DNA of 64,000 nt from Strix aluco (lineage: Eukaryota > Chordata > Aves > Strigiformes > Strigidae), in the NCBI RefSeq assembly GCF_031877795.1, contig NC_133932.1, forward strand, positions 39,012,180 through 39,076,179. The letters run 5' to 3'. The translations under genes and the position numbers were made by a program. Below the pieces are notes generated by a model. It searched no databases. It saw only the letters and a list, made by a program, of their open reading frames with translations, and was not told the origin of the DNA. Numbering within the stretch: position 1 is the first letter of the stretch; each line of letters opens with the position of its first letter. Below are positions 15,301 through 27,299 of the stretch, one piece after another.

Positions 15301-17189
15301 GCACACGGCAGTTAACGGTTTTTGCACGGGACTCCATGCCCAGGAACAGCAAGTGAGCAAGTTCAGCCCTTCATGTTTCATCCCTTTGGGATTTGACTGC
15401 TGTCAGCGTGGTTTTCCCGCACTGTCACCACTGGTTTTCTCCATGCCAACATGCAGACCATTTCAACAGAGGGGCTCAAGAAGTTCCTAGGAGTTTCAGC
15501 TGCTGTGCCTTGCCAGACTGAGTTTCTCAATCAGGTTTTGCCAAGAGGGCACCACAGTACCCACTGTCCTCCTTCCTAACTAAGACATTTCTGTTCATAA
15601 TTTTTCTTGCAAAGCCAGATACAGCCGTGGTACACTGTGGCAGCGGAAGCTCAGCAGGACCACTGACCTGCGCCTGCCTCACTGGCACAGCCCCAACAAA
15701 GAGATCTGGGAGGGTGAGACGAAAGCTGTAAACAGTTATCCATCCAAGCCTGTCCCTCTGAAATACCTCACACTCTGTGATGTGCATGTTGGCACGTGCC
15801 TCTGCAGAAGGAAAAGCCTTTTGATGAGTCGCATGGGTCAGTGAGAGCTCTGCCCTGGAAGAGCACTGACTCTAGCAGCCTAGTTTCAGTCCCTGCAGAT
15901 GATTTCCCACAGCACTAATTAGGGTTACCCTTTTCAGTGAGGCCACATTTTCATTCTTTCTCCCAACAAGACTACTATGAAGGCCCCGTCACCTGGTGAA
16001 TGCACCTAGTTGTTGCACCAGATTTTGCAGTGCAGTATTATTGTGACTACACTGTGCTTAGGCCTTCCAAATTCACCTGGACTACAGCACCAAAAGTTCC
16101 TCAGCAAAGACCTTCAAAGACCTTCAGTAGACTTGTCAGTTTATTGCTCATATTGCAATCAATATCCTACCATGTTCAAATCATATTATGGAGCCTATTG
16201 TAAGTGCGAGATAATGAAGTTTTATGAATGACTAATTTTTACCCACTTGAATAGACTTACTCATCACAAAAGTGTTCTTGGAGAAATCTCTAGGGAGGCA
16301 TGTGTCTCTACCACTTTCTCTCTCCTTGCACCACAACCCCCCCACAACTGTTCTTGCCTGCTAAGCCCTGACCACGGCTTGCTGCTGCAGCAGTCTCATG
16401 TTACCCATTTTGTTCCCAATGGTGCTCTTAAAGGCTCTTTATTGTGCTCTCACTCAGCTGAAGCAGAGAAACATTCGAGCTGCTGTGCCAAGCAGTAAAG
16501 ACACCCAGGAGAAAGCAGCCATGCTCGCCTGAAGACCAGAGGCTTCTCCTGTGTCTGGTGAGACATGGCAGGCTCTATGAGAGGTATAGATCAAGGCCAT
16601 GGGGAACTGTGTCTTGCTTTTAGTGTTGCAGAGACTTTTCCTGAGCACGACCCGTGGGACCCGCTTGTGGGGATGCTGGTTAACAGTGAGAGTGGCCGGT
16701 GATTCAGCTGCATGTTGCATCAGCAGTGGGGACCAGGTTGAGTTAGGTAGGGGACCAGGTGGGTACCTGCCTTTCTGAGCTACTCCGTGCCCCCCTGGTA
16801 GCAGCACCAAGGGACTGGCAGCAGCAGAGATACAGTGATGCGGAGACGGGGAGGTGTCTGAGTCAGACCAGCTCAGTGGCCAGCTAACAAAGGTACCCCT
16901 CCCAATGTCTTGAGGGGAAAAAAAAGCCCAAACCCACAGCTGTAGCTATATAAAGGGAAACACTGAATATTTTCAGTATCCAGAAGGGTGAGTGGTCCGT
17001 GTGAAGCCATGTATCAGCTAACAAATGCAAGCAGTCACTTGCAAGTGTGAAGTGTAACTAACACAAAAAGCTGAGTGCCATGTTCCTTTCGGAAGTGTTA
17101 GTGACTACCCTCACATCAGCGGGTTGCTAAGATGCTGAATTTCCTGGGAAACAGAGAAATACATAGCTTTAAAATAAAGACATCTGAAA
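9343..17189. other. intergenic region between ABCG1 and TFF2
   Basis: There is no recognisable exon on either strand. Many ORFs of 60-147 codons occur, but they lack splice-site context, homology or consistent composition. Visible items are an AATAAA followed by a 19-A run at 14257-14284 and a TATA-like ctatataaag near 16947 (plus) with no gene attached. The two flanking genes converge here, so the region contains both transcript ends. Confidence 0.6.
14257..14284 (+). repeat. AATAAA plus poly(A) run
   Basis: AATAAA at 14257-14262 is followed by an uninterrupted run of 19 A (14266-14284). This looks like the tail of a retroposed transcript, but nothing recognisable precedes it and I could not find convincing target-site duplications. 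It may simply be an A-rich microsatellite. Confidence 0.35.
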
Positions 17190-17213
17190 ACTCATGAATA
17201 CTGTCTTATTTCT

Positions 17214-17219
17214 TTTATT
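17214..17219 (-). terminator. TFF2: TFF2 poly(A) signal
   Basis: AATAAA on the minus strand (TTTATT on plus) lies about 205 bases after the TFF2 stop codon. This gives a 3' UTR of roughly 225-235 bases, typical of the short trefoil-factor mRNAs. Confidence 0.75.
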
Positions 17220-17422
17220 ACAGTGAAAACCTGCACGGTACTAGTCTACTGAAAGAATAAAAGCTGCAAGTAACTTTTAATCAGAAAGGAGTCAATCCAA
17301 AGTAAAAATGACCTAGAAATCATAGCTGTTGCAATCTATAAAGTCTGAGTTGTGATCTCCAGCTGTTGTTTCCTGTTGGAGTAGGTCTAAAGATCGCAAG
17401 GTTCTGGATGGAAGTTTCTCCT

Positions 17423-17430
17423 TTAACAAT
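17423..17430 (-). CDS. TFF2: TFF2 exon 4, coding part (Asp-Cys-stop)
   Basis: A strong acceptor on the minus strand (ctttacctccccag, plus 17431-17444) is followed by bases that complete GAT (Asp), then TGT (Cys) and TAA. This gives the tail VVEDDC, comparable with human VEDCHY. The exon was placed from the acceptor, the correct phase and the position of the tail cysteine. The 3' UTR follows to about 17190. Confidence 0.85.
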
Positions 17431-20400
17431 CTGGGGAGGTAAAGAGAAGAAGCAGATTAAGGAACATGTTTTCTTCATGAATTACACAAGATGCTGGGAA
17501 GTGTTTTGCCTAGATGAAGGATATCAGAAAGGCAATTTTTTAGCAATTGCTTTCCACTCCCCCCCATCCATACATGTGTTTCCTAATTCAGATCAGAAAG
17601 AACAAATTATGGTGAATTGTTTCCAGTACAAAATACATTGTGGGGTGGGTTGCAATTAGCTGAGGCTATTGGTTATCTACATTGGATGTGCTGAACTGTC
17701 AATCCTAATTAAAAAAACAGAAGTAGGGGATCAGAAATTTCTGTAAGTTTCACTCCACATTTCTAAAGTAAAGCCTTTTATCGCTTGTGATGAAGTGGGT
17801 GTGAGTTTGGTAGCTGCACCGCTACCATCGTATTAGCTGAGGGCTTGAGCTCACAACTGAACCCAGACTACCTGTGCAGCCGCATTGCCCACAAGGCCCT
17901 GGCTCAGATGCATTGGCAGCACCCACCCCTCTGTGCAAGAACCTGGTCTTTTTAGGGTTTAGCCACCTCTTCCCTGCTCACGCCCTGGGTGTGGAAGCTC
18001 TGCACCCACACCAGGAATGGGGGAGACCCTGTCCTGCTTGCTCCCTTGAGCGCGGCCTCCTGCCACGCCAGGCTGGCACAGCCCGCCAAGCTCAGGCACA
18101 GCACGGACCCTGCCAGGAGCTTCCACGGGATGGGGGATGGTGTCTTGTGCAGGAGCTTACCGTCCTCCACCACGCGGTGGTAGAAGCACCAGGGGACACC
18201 GGCGGGTTGTGTGTTGAAGCAGCACCCCTTCTTTTCACACTCCTGAGCCTTGATGCCAGGGAAGCCGCAGTTTATCCTGGCGTGAGGATCGTTGGGACAT
18301 ACTTTCTTAACTGCATAAAGCAAAAAGGAAGGAAGGCGGCTGTGTTTTTTACTTTATGCTCCCTTTACCTGACAGCATAATTCACAAACAAAAGGCAGGC
18401 CACAAAGGCGAGGTCAGTGAGCAGACATGACACCCATGATGACCTTCTCCATACCAATTTCTGGCAGTAGGTTCACCCAAATCCTTACCAAGGCTGTTAC
18501 GCAAAACTAAATACCAAGGAGTGGGGAATTGCTGCTGTGCCCCAGGGGGGCAGAGGGGGCAAAATTCACCCCTAGAAGTGTCTGGTAGATAGCAACCCAG
18601 CTTTACCTTTCCTAGATTCAGCAATGGGATGAAAAGCCATGTGTCTCCTGTAATGATACCACAGACACTGGCCTCAGACCAGGGTATGTTCATGACCTGA
18701 CCCAATGCTAACCCCAGAGCAGCCTGGCTAATGCAGGGAGAGGAAAACCCAACCTCCTCTGCATCCCAACCTGAGTTACAGAAAGGAGGTAGGTCATTTA
18801 GGAGGAAATCACAGCTCCTCCAAGCAATGTGAACTGAAATCACAAGTAAAGAGGTTATACCACCTGGCCTGAATAATTCAGTTTTACTTTCCTGAAACAG
18901 TTCTGCTCAGAAAAGCAGTTCTATGAAAATGACACTGTAAGGTGCTGCCATTCTTTTTGCAAGATTTTCATTAAATGCAAAGTGTTCAAAAGCAAAATTT
19001 TTTTTTTTCTCCAGCAATTCTGAGCCCTGTGACCAATCTTGATTCATATCAAGTTCTTTTATTGGGTAACATTGGTTTTGCACCCTCACTTCCTTTCATT
19101 TCGCCTGTGTAACTGCTGAGATTGTCCTGAAGTTCTCCTAAGAAGGAGTCCTGCAGTCAGCCCAGCAAATGTAACTTACATTCAGCTGTTACGTAAAATA
19201 TACACCCAGTCACCTGAAGGACTGGGAGAGCAGCTGCTACCCTCTCAGACAAAACAAAGGCAAAAAACGGAAGCAGGACTTTAGAAGCTTTAGAAGGAAG
19301 AATCTAATGGAGAAAAGGCTTTTCCTTGGGATATTTTGGAGATTTTATTGAGTGAAGACTGGGAGCAAAAATGGGAGAGAAAAAAAGAACCACCAAGTGA
19401 AATTTTGCTGGGAAACAAGCAGGAGAGGAAGGGAGTAGCAATTATCAAAACAGGGTGGAGAAAAGACCAAAAAACCTAGAAGTTACAGGTTGCCTGCGGT
19501 CTTTTGTACAGGCATCAAACAACTACAGAGGGAGTAATCTACTCAGGACTTTGACATGCAGTGCTAAAGTCCTCCTCAGCCACACAGAAAACCCATTTAA
19601 ATAAGTGCTGAGGATCCCTTGCTCTACTGATGAACAAGACCACAAATGGCAGTGAAATGTCTTTAAATAATCAGCAGTGGGCTTTTTGATAATTAGAAGC
19701 CTGAAGGAAGGGAAAATATATTGTGTGAAGAGGATGAGACAAAAGACTGATGTGTAAGCAAGGTTTAACTTTGCATTTTACTATTAGTGGTCTCCTAGTA
19801 GAGGTTTGTGCCCGCTTGGCCTAAGAAGAAAAGCAGAGCTGCTCCCTGGTTGTACACATTTCTGCATAACCAAACAGCAGGTAAATCAGTGTTTCTGGCA
19901 GAGACATTACCTTTCTTTGGTTTAGGAGCAAAGCACCAGGGCACGCCGGGGACTGAATCGTTGAAGCAGCATCCAGCTTTCCTGCACTCCACCTCTGTGA
20001 TTCCCGGATAGCCGCAGTTCCTCCGCTCCTTGGGGGCCATTTTACACTGGCATCTTGCTGTTCAGGACAAAAGTAGCAAGTTACTTGAAGTCAGTTTGCA
20101 CACTTGTTAGCAGAGGTGCATTTATCAGATGTCGCTGGGAACAATGATCTTTCCCTAGACTCTGTCCATCTTTGCAGGTGCACCTTTTCTGTCTCTTGCT
20201 AAGACCAGAACTTGTGTGGTTTAAAAGCTGCTTTTAAACTCCCACCAGTTTCAGTAAGGGTTGTACTCCACCCTTTGTGATCTCACTTGCAGCCAAGCCA
20301 GCCCAGCACAGAGGGGTCTGTGGACTTCAAATAGACCACATCAAATAGTAAAAACCTGTAACTTCAAATGTCATGCTAGTAAATGTTTGTTGCTTTGCCC

Positions 20401-21121
20401 ATCTCATGTGACAAAAGAAAGAGTTAAGGATCCAGTGGATATTTGAACAGGTGTAAAGATACAAAATCTCTGCATTCTCATCAGGTTACTATAAAAGCAG
20501 GATTACATGCAAATAGTTGCAGCTATTCTTTTAACATTCTAAGTCTACTGCACAGTCATCTGCAATCAAGAAATTCTGGAGGTGTCCCTAGGTGTCTGTC
20601 ATTGAGTTACTTGCTTTCCACTTCTTAAGTTATCTAAATGACTTGGCTTTTATTGAGGAGGCAGACATAGACTCCTCTGAAATTGTATTCACGTGGCAAA
20701 GTAGCATAAAATAAATGTCAGAAGGCTGTTTAGACAAAGCTAGCTCCTGTTCCAGTCCCAGTCCTGTTCTAATGAGCTCCTGGGCATGTCTGTCCCTCTG
20801 CCTTTGTAGCAGGTTCCTGATTATTCCAGCAACAGAAGAGTTCACCTGCAGTCTTTTTTATTTTGCCATATATTTCTCTGAAAAAATTAAAAAGTAGACT
20901 CCAGCTTTGGTAATAGTAGCAGAGCAAGACCTTCACTGTCTGATATGTAAACTGGAGACATGCTCTTGCTGCAGTTACAGTCAGTAGGATCAGCCCCACA
21001 TACATACCTGTGAAGGCAACAGCAGGTGAATGTACTTACTTGGTGGTATCTTTCCCTCTGCCAAGGTGCTGAGGGCTACGACGAGGATGACAGAGAGCAC
21101 ACAGATCACTTTGAGATCCAT
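17423..21121 (-). CDS. TFF2: TFF2, trefoil factor 2 (spasmolytic peptide), complete four-exon gene
   Basis: A secreted mucosal protection and repair peptide made by gastric-type mucous epithelia; it acts outside the cell with mucins. Coding exons are 21040-21121, 19911-20057, 18161-18310 and 17423-17430 (minus), all joined in phase 1. The spliced product is 128 residues, against 129 for human TFF2. Residues 1-22 or so are a signal peptide ([19 protein letters not shown]...). Trefoil domain 1 spans about 30-72 ([18 protein letters not shown]) and domain 2 about 81-121 ([18 protein letters not shown]). There are 14 cysteines: 30, 32, 42, 52, 57, 58, 69, 81, 91, 101, 106, 107, 118 and 128. This is the full trefoil pattern plus the extra N-/C-terminal pair (30 or 32 with 128) seen in mammalian TFF2. 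Two trefoil domains and the tail cysteine separate it from one-domain TFF1/TFF3. A TATA box and a poly(A) signal bracket the gene. No defect is visible. Confidence 0.95.
18161..18310 (-). CDS. TFF2: TFF2 exon 3, trefoil domain 2
   Basis: This 150-bp exon has the acceptor ctttatgcag and the donor g|gtaagc. It encodes [20 protein letters not shown], then the [10 protein letters not shown] and [14 protein letters not shown] segments. All six trefoil cysteines and the WCF motif are intact. Confidence 0.96.
19911..20057 (-). CDS. TFF2: TFF2 exon 2, trefoil domain 1
   Basis: This 147-bp exon has the acceptor tcctgaacag and the donor g|gtaatg. It encodes [20 protein letters not shown], then [11 protein letters not shown] and [14 protein letters not shown]. 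The trefoil cysteines are complete, and one extra cysteine (the CQC motif) fits the TFF2-specific terminal disulphide. Confidence 0.96.
21040..21121 (-). CDS. TFF2: TFF2 exon 1, start codon and signal peptide
   Basis: The ATG at 21119-21121 (minus) opens [19 protein letters not shown] followed by LAEGKIPP. This is a short basic n-region, a hydrophobic core and a small-residue cleavage region. The donor is a|gtaagt. This start was chosen because it gives a classical signal peptide about 25-30 bases downstream of the likely transcription start set by the TATA box. An in-frame upstream ATG would require reading through the promoter. Confidence 0.93.
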
Positions 21122-21174
21122 TGCTCTTGGAAGGCAGGTGGAGGAGAAGTGCTGCTCTCCCTGGGAGCAGCTCA

Positions 21175-21181
21175 TTTTATA
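21175..21181 (-). promoter_or_regulatory. TFF2: TFF2 TATA box
   Basis: TATAAAA on the minus strand lies 54 bases upstream of the ATG. Transcription would start near 21145-21150, leaving a 5' UTR of about 25-30 bases. Confidence 0.8.
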
Positions 21182-21190
21182 TGCTCCTCG

Positions 21191-21230
21191 TGTTTGCCTG
21201 GTGAGGTCTGATAACATTGTTCCATCCAAT
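21191..21230 (-). promoter_or_regulatory. TFF2: TFF2 proximal promoter motifs (FOXA-like, GATA, CCAAT)
   Basis: Upstream of the TATA box the plus-strand text shows TGTTTGC (21191-21197, FOXA-type), TGATAA (21209-21214, GATA-type) and CCAAT (21226-21230). FOXA and GATA factors are known regulators of mammalian trefoil genes in gut epithelium. These short motifs are suggestive only. Confidence 0.4.
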
Positions 21231-24200
21231 GCTTCACCCAAAGGTCACATTTTCTTTTGTTTAATTAGGAAATGTTGCCATGCATATTTTGATATCCCTG
21301 AGATAAATTTCTAGGCTCATGTGAGCTGTTGATCATGTATCCTCTATTACGTACCTATAGATACATATCGATTACGTGATCTCATAATCTCTTAAATGGA
21401 TGGTTCTGGGGCCCTCTGGCAGCCCCAGCTGATTTCATTGCCATTAGAGTATTTCAGACCTCTGGGCAGCTTTAAATGGTTGCCACTACTGAAAAATATG
21501 TACATATATTTCCTATCCAAATGTATCTTTTCTGCCTAAACTTTTCCCTGGCCTTAAGGTTTTGGTTATGCTTACTCTGAAGTGGGTGAGGCAGGAGGGC
21601 TGGAGGTGTGACACCTCCAAGCTTCATGAGACCACAAGGCAAACTGTCCACCTGAAGAAATATGTAAACACAGGAAGTGGAAGTTGTGTCTGTGAAATAC
21701 CGAGCCCGGCTGAGGCCGTGCTTTGTTTCCACACATCAGGCAATTTGCACCAGTTTGGAATAGGAAAAGATCAGGAAAAACAAAACAAAACAAAACAAAA
21801 AACCAAGAGGGACAACAGCATAAAGAGACTCAAGAGAGGAAAGGAGAGTTTATATATGATCTCAGCCTAACCCACAGTCACTGTGCTCTTCCAGGGGTCA
21901 GACCCAAGTGTCTCAGATGATACTTTGGAGTTGCTGTCCTGCTCAAGGAGGAAGGTCAGGCTCCTGGAGCAGACCCCCTCCCATCCTGCAAGTCCTGTCC
22001 CGGGGGAGCCACACATGGGGCTGCCCCATTGCCTCTGCCAGGTCCCCAGAACAGTGTATTGCTTCGGAACCCATCCAACACCACAGGCACATGATTTGCC
22101 AAAAACAAACTTCTGAAGCCCTACATTTGATCTGTTAATTTCCCTGTTGATTTTCTCCTGGTTTCAAAGGTGACCTCTAAGGCAGCCTTGGGCTGTTTCA
22201 GGACAATGGGCCTTGGGACTTGGGTTGCCTGGTCAAGCTTTAATCTCTGTTTTGGACATTGTTCTACCATTTACTGTAACATTTCTTAACTTCTAGCTAC
22301 TTCCCAACACTTGAACACACACAAAGCAGTGCCAGGGAGAGGGAGACAAGCAGCGGGATGGTGGGACCATCTCTCTACCCTCCACAAAAGAGGCACCGCA
22401 GAGCAGGCAGGGCCAGCCACAGCCCCCCTGGTGCTCTGCAGCATCCCTTTTCCCATGGGAAAATCACCAAGGAATTCTTCCTGTTCATCACCAGAAAAGG
22501 GATTCAGTGCATTTCTTCAATCTTTGACAGAACTGTGTGTTCATGTCTTTGATTATTATATGTGAGTTTGTTTTGTGCTCCTTTCCTTGACAAAGTTCAA
22601 AGCGAGAACTTTTAACTTCTACAGTTGTGTTTTGAAGGCAATTTATCTGTTGAAAAGTATTTCAAACCCTGTGGGAGGGATTTTGGTCTATAAGGGAAAA
22701 AATAATAAAGCCCATTTTCCTGCTGTTTAACTTTATGGACTTCATTGATGTCCATCCCTATTTAATATACTGATGACCCTTCTCATTGAAAGTTATGATT
22801 CATAAACCGGACATTTTGTATATCCTTCATTTCACAAGATACCAAGCTGCAGGCAGAAGAGGACTGAGTTCCAGCACTCAGCATTTCATATGATGCCTTT
22901 TACCTCCATCACTGGGATAAAACATCAGACTTAAAACTTAAAAATCCAGTTTTCTCCTTACGTGCAACGTTGACAGTGCTCCCAAAGGCCCATCGTGATG
23001 CCTGGTGCAGTGAAGTCATTGGCAATTTTCCCCTCAGCTTTCTTCTCATGGTGCAGGGCGTGAGATTGGCTGAAATGTTGTCCATGCATGAGAGGAAAGC
23101 AGTCATCCCAAGGGGGGGGGACCACACTGCTTTCCAACCTCTATCAAGTTCTCAATAGATTATTGGCCCATTGTGTGAGTCAGGTGAAACAGCTGATAAC
23201 ATTCATCCCTCCTGCTTCTTACTGGACATTAATTAAGTCCTTATCTGTTATCTGTCACCTCTTGGGCCCATTCCCAACTGCGTGCACAAAGGCAAATCTA
23301 CGACTGAGTTTTTGCTGCGGAAAGAGCATTTGATTGGCATCTTAAAACAAACACACTGAAAGAAGTAAGCTTCTTGCTTTCTGCCAGCGGATTACTTTAA
23401 GATCTTTAATATGTTTATATAGCAAAGCCTTGAAAATTATCTGGGGTTTCCTGTAAATATGTTTCATTCCCTGAGGCCAGCACCTACCTAGACCTTTTGG
23501 TAAGTTGGCATAGGGCACCCAGGCTCTGCGAGTGCCCATGGCCAGAAGGGGCTTGGAGGGCTCCTTCCTCCTCTCCATCTTCCATGCCCTCCCTCACCAC
23601 CCTCCTTCAGTCCCACAGGGCTTTTAGCTGAGCTGTGGTGCTCACATTTCCTTCCCAGCAAGGACATGGGGAAATCACCATGGCTGGTACAGACCTTCTT
23701 GCTGTAGGTCAGTAATGGGCTGCAACTTTTTATTCTGATATTGCAGAACTTTTAAAGGATGTGGGTATGTTTTTCTTTTCACTTAAAAACAAAGAACCCT
23801 CAACCAACAGTACAACTTAGTTTTTCATCCTAAAGGGGGTTTTTTGTCCTGAAGGGAATTTCCTTTTGTGGTAAGTGTTAGAATGAGTGCTGACCTGAGA
23901 AATCTGTCATTGGGCCAACTGCATGTGAGCCACTGCATGTAAGCCCATAAAATGAATCCCAAGTTTTGAGTGTTCATCATAAAAGAGAAAAAAAGCAGAG
24001 GCAAAGGAGGGGGAAGTCTTCAGCAATTTTGCTCCTTCCAGCTGTGCAAGGGGCACTCAGCAGAAGGAGAGACTCATGAACAGGGATAGTCTGACACCAC
24101 TTAGGTGCCATGCCACTCATTCACTGCAGTACTGGTTTTCATGAGAGTGTTTCTAGAAACCATGTCAATGAGTAGGACTATCCTCCCTTATCATTAGGCT

Positions 24201-26787
24201 TACTGTTTGCCTTGCTTCACAACGGTCACGGGTGCCCTGCTATATCCTTGTTGTTCCACCATTTTTGGAGGTACATGGAAGGTGGAGCAGGGAACAGACA
24301 GCACAGGTGCCTGCTCTCACCCATGGTATGGCCTGTAGGACCACAATGTTTAAAGGGTGTATTTTCAGGATGTACTTCCCATGGGGCTCATAGACTATGT
24401 TGTGGGGCTGCTCTACCATTGCTAGTTATACGGGTGGTTTGTGTATGGCACCAACACAAACTGTCTCTGTGTGTGTGTACACACAGGGTACCCGCACAGT
24501 GGGCGGCTGCTGCGTCTGTGGGCAGGGCCTGGATTCCTGATGTGGAGATGTTCATCTCAAAATGCATCTCTGGATGAGATGCTGTGGCTGGAATTAGGGA
24601 TGTGGGTCTCTGCCAGATACTGTCCTGTAGACCCTTGTGTTTTTGATAGGCACATTCCTGCATGCTGCTTATCCTTGCAAGGCATGGTAAAATGATGAGC
24701 TTCCTGACTGCTCCTCTTAAAACCTACAGAAAAATGAATAAAGATAAATAAAGTAGGGGGCTGGATTTGGAGCTGCAGGTTTCTGCATGCAGCAGGGATC
24801 CTGGGCTAATGGCAGAAATCATTCCAGTCCTCCCCAATCCCTGGTGTAAATTAAGAGTGGAGGTTGAAAAAATTGTAATAAAATCTTTAAATGATGTTGC
24901 AGTCAATTCCTAACGTACCTTCCTGTTCTGAGCCTGTACTCATTTATTTCTGTGCCAAACACATATGGGAATGGGAATTTCAAGAGGCCAGCAAGGTTGT
25001 TGGAATTGTGCAGGAGCGTGCATTTGAACAGAAGCAAAAATACCAGGAAAGGTTCCCAGTAAGATCTGCAGCTCAGTGTCCATAACAAACATCATGGTGT
25101 TGGATTTGTATTGGTCTTCCCTAGCAGAGGTTATTCTGTAGCCCATGTAGGAAATCCCCATGTTTTTGAAGCTTAAATGTCAATATTTTGAGTGTGTAGG
25201 GGGGGTGTCTAAGCATGTTATTTTTAGATATAAGTCTGTTGTAAAACATGCTCCAAATTTTTTTTTCCCACAAAGCAAGCAGGAGCTGTGCTGCAGCTTG
25301 GAGGTGTCCATGCAGTGCAGTGTGACCTGTGCCGCTCGCTTGGGTCACCCTTGTTGGGCACAGACTGGGGCTGTTTTCCCTTTTTCTTTCAGGGGGGCCC
25401 CCATTTCAGAAACAATCAGCCAAGCAATGCTTCTTGGGGAACATTAAAAATACCACATCTGGGAAAGCACAGACAGACCTAACTATAGCACATTGAGATT
25501 AAAGCTTGAAACTGTGTGTGTTGTTAAACACAGGCTGAAATATGGGACAGGTGAGATTTTTGGAAAAATTTAAACATTTATATATGTAAGCCCCTGGAGT
25601 CCAGCCAAAGGTTTTGCGATGCTCCAGTTGCATGGTTGCCTGGCTAATTTTTGCAAGCCACACTACAGAGAAACCTGTTGCATAAAAACATCAGCCCTCA
25701 GAACAGGAGCAGATATATGTCACTAGGGAAAACAGGGGAGTCACCGAGTTAGAAGAAATTGGATATAGAGAGTAATTCCATGACTCTCATGTACATCTAT
25801 TTCATATGTAGGTTACTGCAGCAGGCAGTGTCCCACTGCACTTCTTGTCTCTCCAAGCTGCTAAACTCACCCTCAGCGGGACCAAAATCTGAATGGGTCT
25901 GAAGAAGGAACTACAGAAAGAGAAAGAAGCATTGAGCTGTAAAGTAAAATTTAAAAAGAAGAAATTAGTAGGGAAAAGAGGTACTATAAGGTTTCTGATG
26001 ACCTGTTGTGTAAGATGTGTTGATTCATGCTTGGGAGCAGTGAGCCAACCCTGGCATTTGTGGTGTAAATGAGGGAGAGGGCCCTTAGCCTCCCACAGAT
26101 TTTAACTAGATGACTTAGCACACAAAAGCCCTTAGATTAGGATGGTATCTGCCTATCTACCAAATAACACTGTGGGTCCAAAAAAAAACCAGAGAAAACC
26201 CTACATCTTAATTCTGGGAATGGACAGTTCAGAGCAACCATTGAGATCCACCACTTCAATAAACATACCTGCCTGAGATATACTAACACAGGTGTCAAAA
26301 CCAACTTTAGCCAGGTGTGTATAGACTCCTTCAGGAGAATTTTGTAAGAGAATATGTCATTTCTACAAACCATAGACTGCTGGAGGAGGGCTTTTGTCAC
26401 ATTTCTGTGGCCAACATCCTTGCACAAGGTAAAATGAAAAAATAATTACCTGAAGTTAATCAAATATATAGCTCAGAGCTGTGTCAGATCTAAAAGCCTG
26501 CATTTCACATCTGACACATTGCAAAAAGTTTTGGTTGCAGCTGCAAAGCTCAGTGCCAATTTAGAAATGCAGATCCGAGCCTATTATTTTTCTAATGCTT
26601 CTGGGTTCTCCAAAGAAACCTGTCATACCTGCATTGCCATCATTCTTCTTTTTTTTGTGAGCACCAGAGCAACACCAAAAATGCTTATCATTCCTGAGAT
26701 GAGGTGGGGACCAGCCTGTGGAGAAAAGGACAACTACCTGGCTGTAACCAGCAAGGTAGGGAAAGATACATTTTGTTTCTTTTCTAG
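21231..26787. other. noncoding region upstream of TFF2
   Basis: There is no recognised gene. I looked specifically for trefoil signatures (GCCF, VPWCF) on both strands as evidence of TFF1 or TFF3 and found none. The text contains a short G run near 23113-23120 and a short alternating GT/AC stretch near 24468-24486. Distal TFF2 regulatory DNA is plausible but not shown. Confidence 0.55.
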
Positions 26788-26957
26788 ACCCCATCAGTTT
26801 TGCAGTGGCCCAGAAAGGGGAAGAAACTCTTGAACTGGACCTGAGAAATGCAGAAGATCTGGTTCAAGACGTGGCCATTGGAAGGTCTCTTTATGATAGT
26901 GGTTGTGATGCATTCCAGTTTACCATGCCCCAACCAATAAAGAAGCCCAAATCCTGA
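26788..26957 (+). other. orphan exon-like open frame, unknown product
   Basis: A good acceptor (tttgtttcttttctag, to 26787) is followed by two codon-completing bases and 55 open codons ending in TGA (26955-26957). The peptide starts PISFAVAQKGEETLELDLRN, continues EDLVQDVAIGRSLYDSGCDA and ends FQFTMPQPIKKPKS. Its amino-acid composition is unlike the translated noise around it: acidic and hydrophobic residues alternate and there is no low complexity. It could be the last coding exon of an unplaced plus-strand gene, a fragment of a pseudogene, or chance. I do not recognise the family, found no convincing partner exon upstream and see no close AATAAA. Confidence 0.3.
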
Positions 26958-27299
26958 TCTATTACTTTCTAAAAAGGGAAATATAAACCAAAGAAACTTA
27001 TTAAATGGAACTTAAAAGAAGAGTGAAATGGATTAAATGTTTGCAAACAGCAGGGTACTATTTAAAGACACAATATGAAAGACTCAGAGTAAATATTTAC
27101 CATCAAACAAAAAATATGAAAAGGATGTCCTCAGGCACACATATAGACCCAGAATAATTAAATGGCAGAGTAAAGAGAGCTACTAGAAGAAAAAAGAATT
27201 TTTTTCAAAGCCAAATAAAGAAAACAGAAAAAAAACCAACCTGACCACAGGAAAGTAAAATCATAAAGATGTAAGCAATAACGTTTTCTAAGATAGGAG

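Noticed and set aside
16945-16960. TATA-like ctatataaag on the plus strand
   Set aside because: No start codon, exon or transcript evidence follows it. TATA-like strings are common in AT-rich DNA.
17640-17690. Alternative TFF2 terminal exons using acceptors near 17664 and 17686
   Set aside because: They have poor pyrimidine tracts. The exon at 17430 has a far better acceptor and ends in the expected cysteine.
17952-18323. 123-codon minus-strand ORF containing a trefoil domain as a single-exon gene
   Set aside because: Only 18161-18310 is exon. The part after VVED is intron 3 read through a good donor (g|gtaagc).
18382-18843. 153-codon minus-strand ORF within TFF2 intron 2
   Set aside because: No motif, no in-phase splice sites, and it lies between two proven TFF2 exons.
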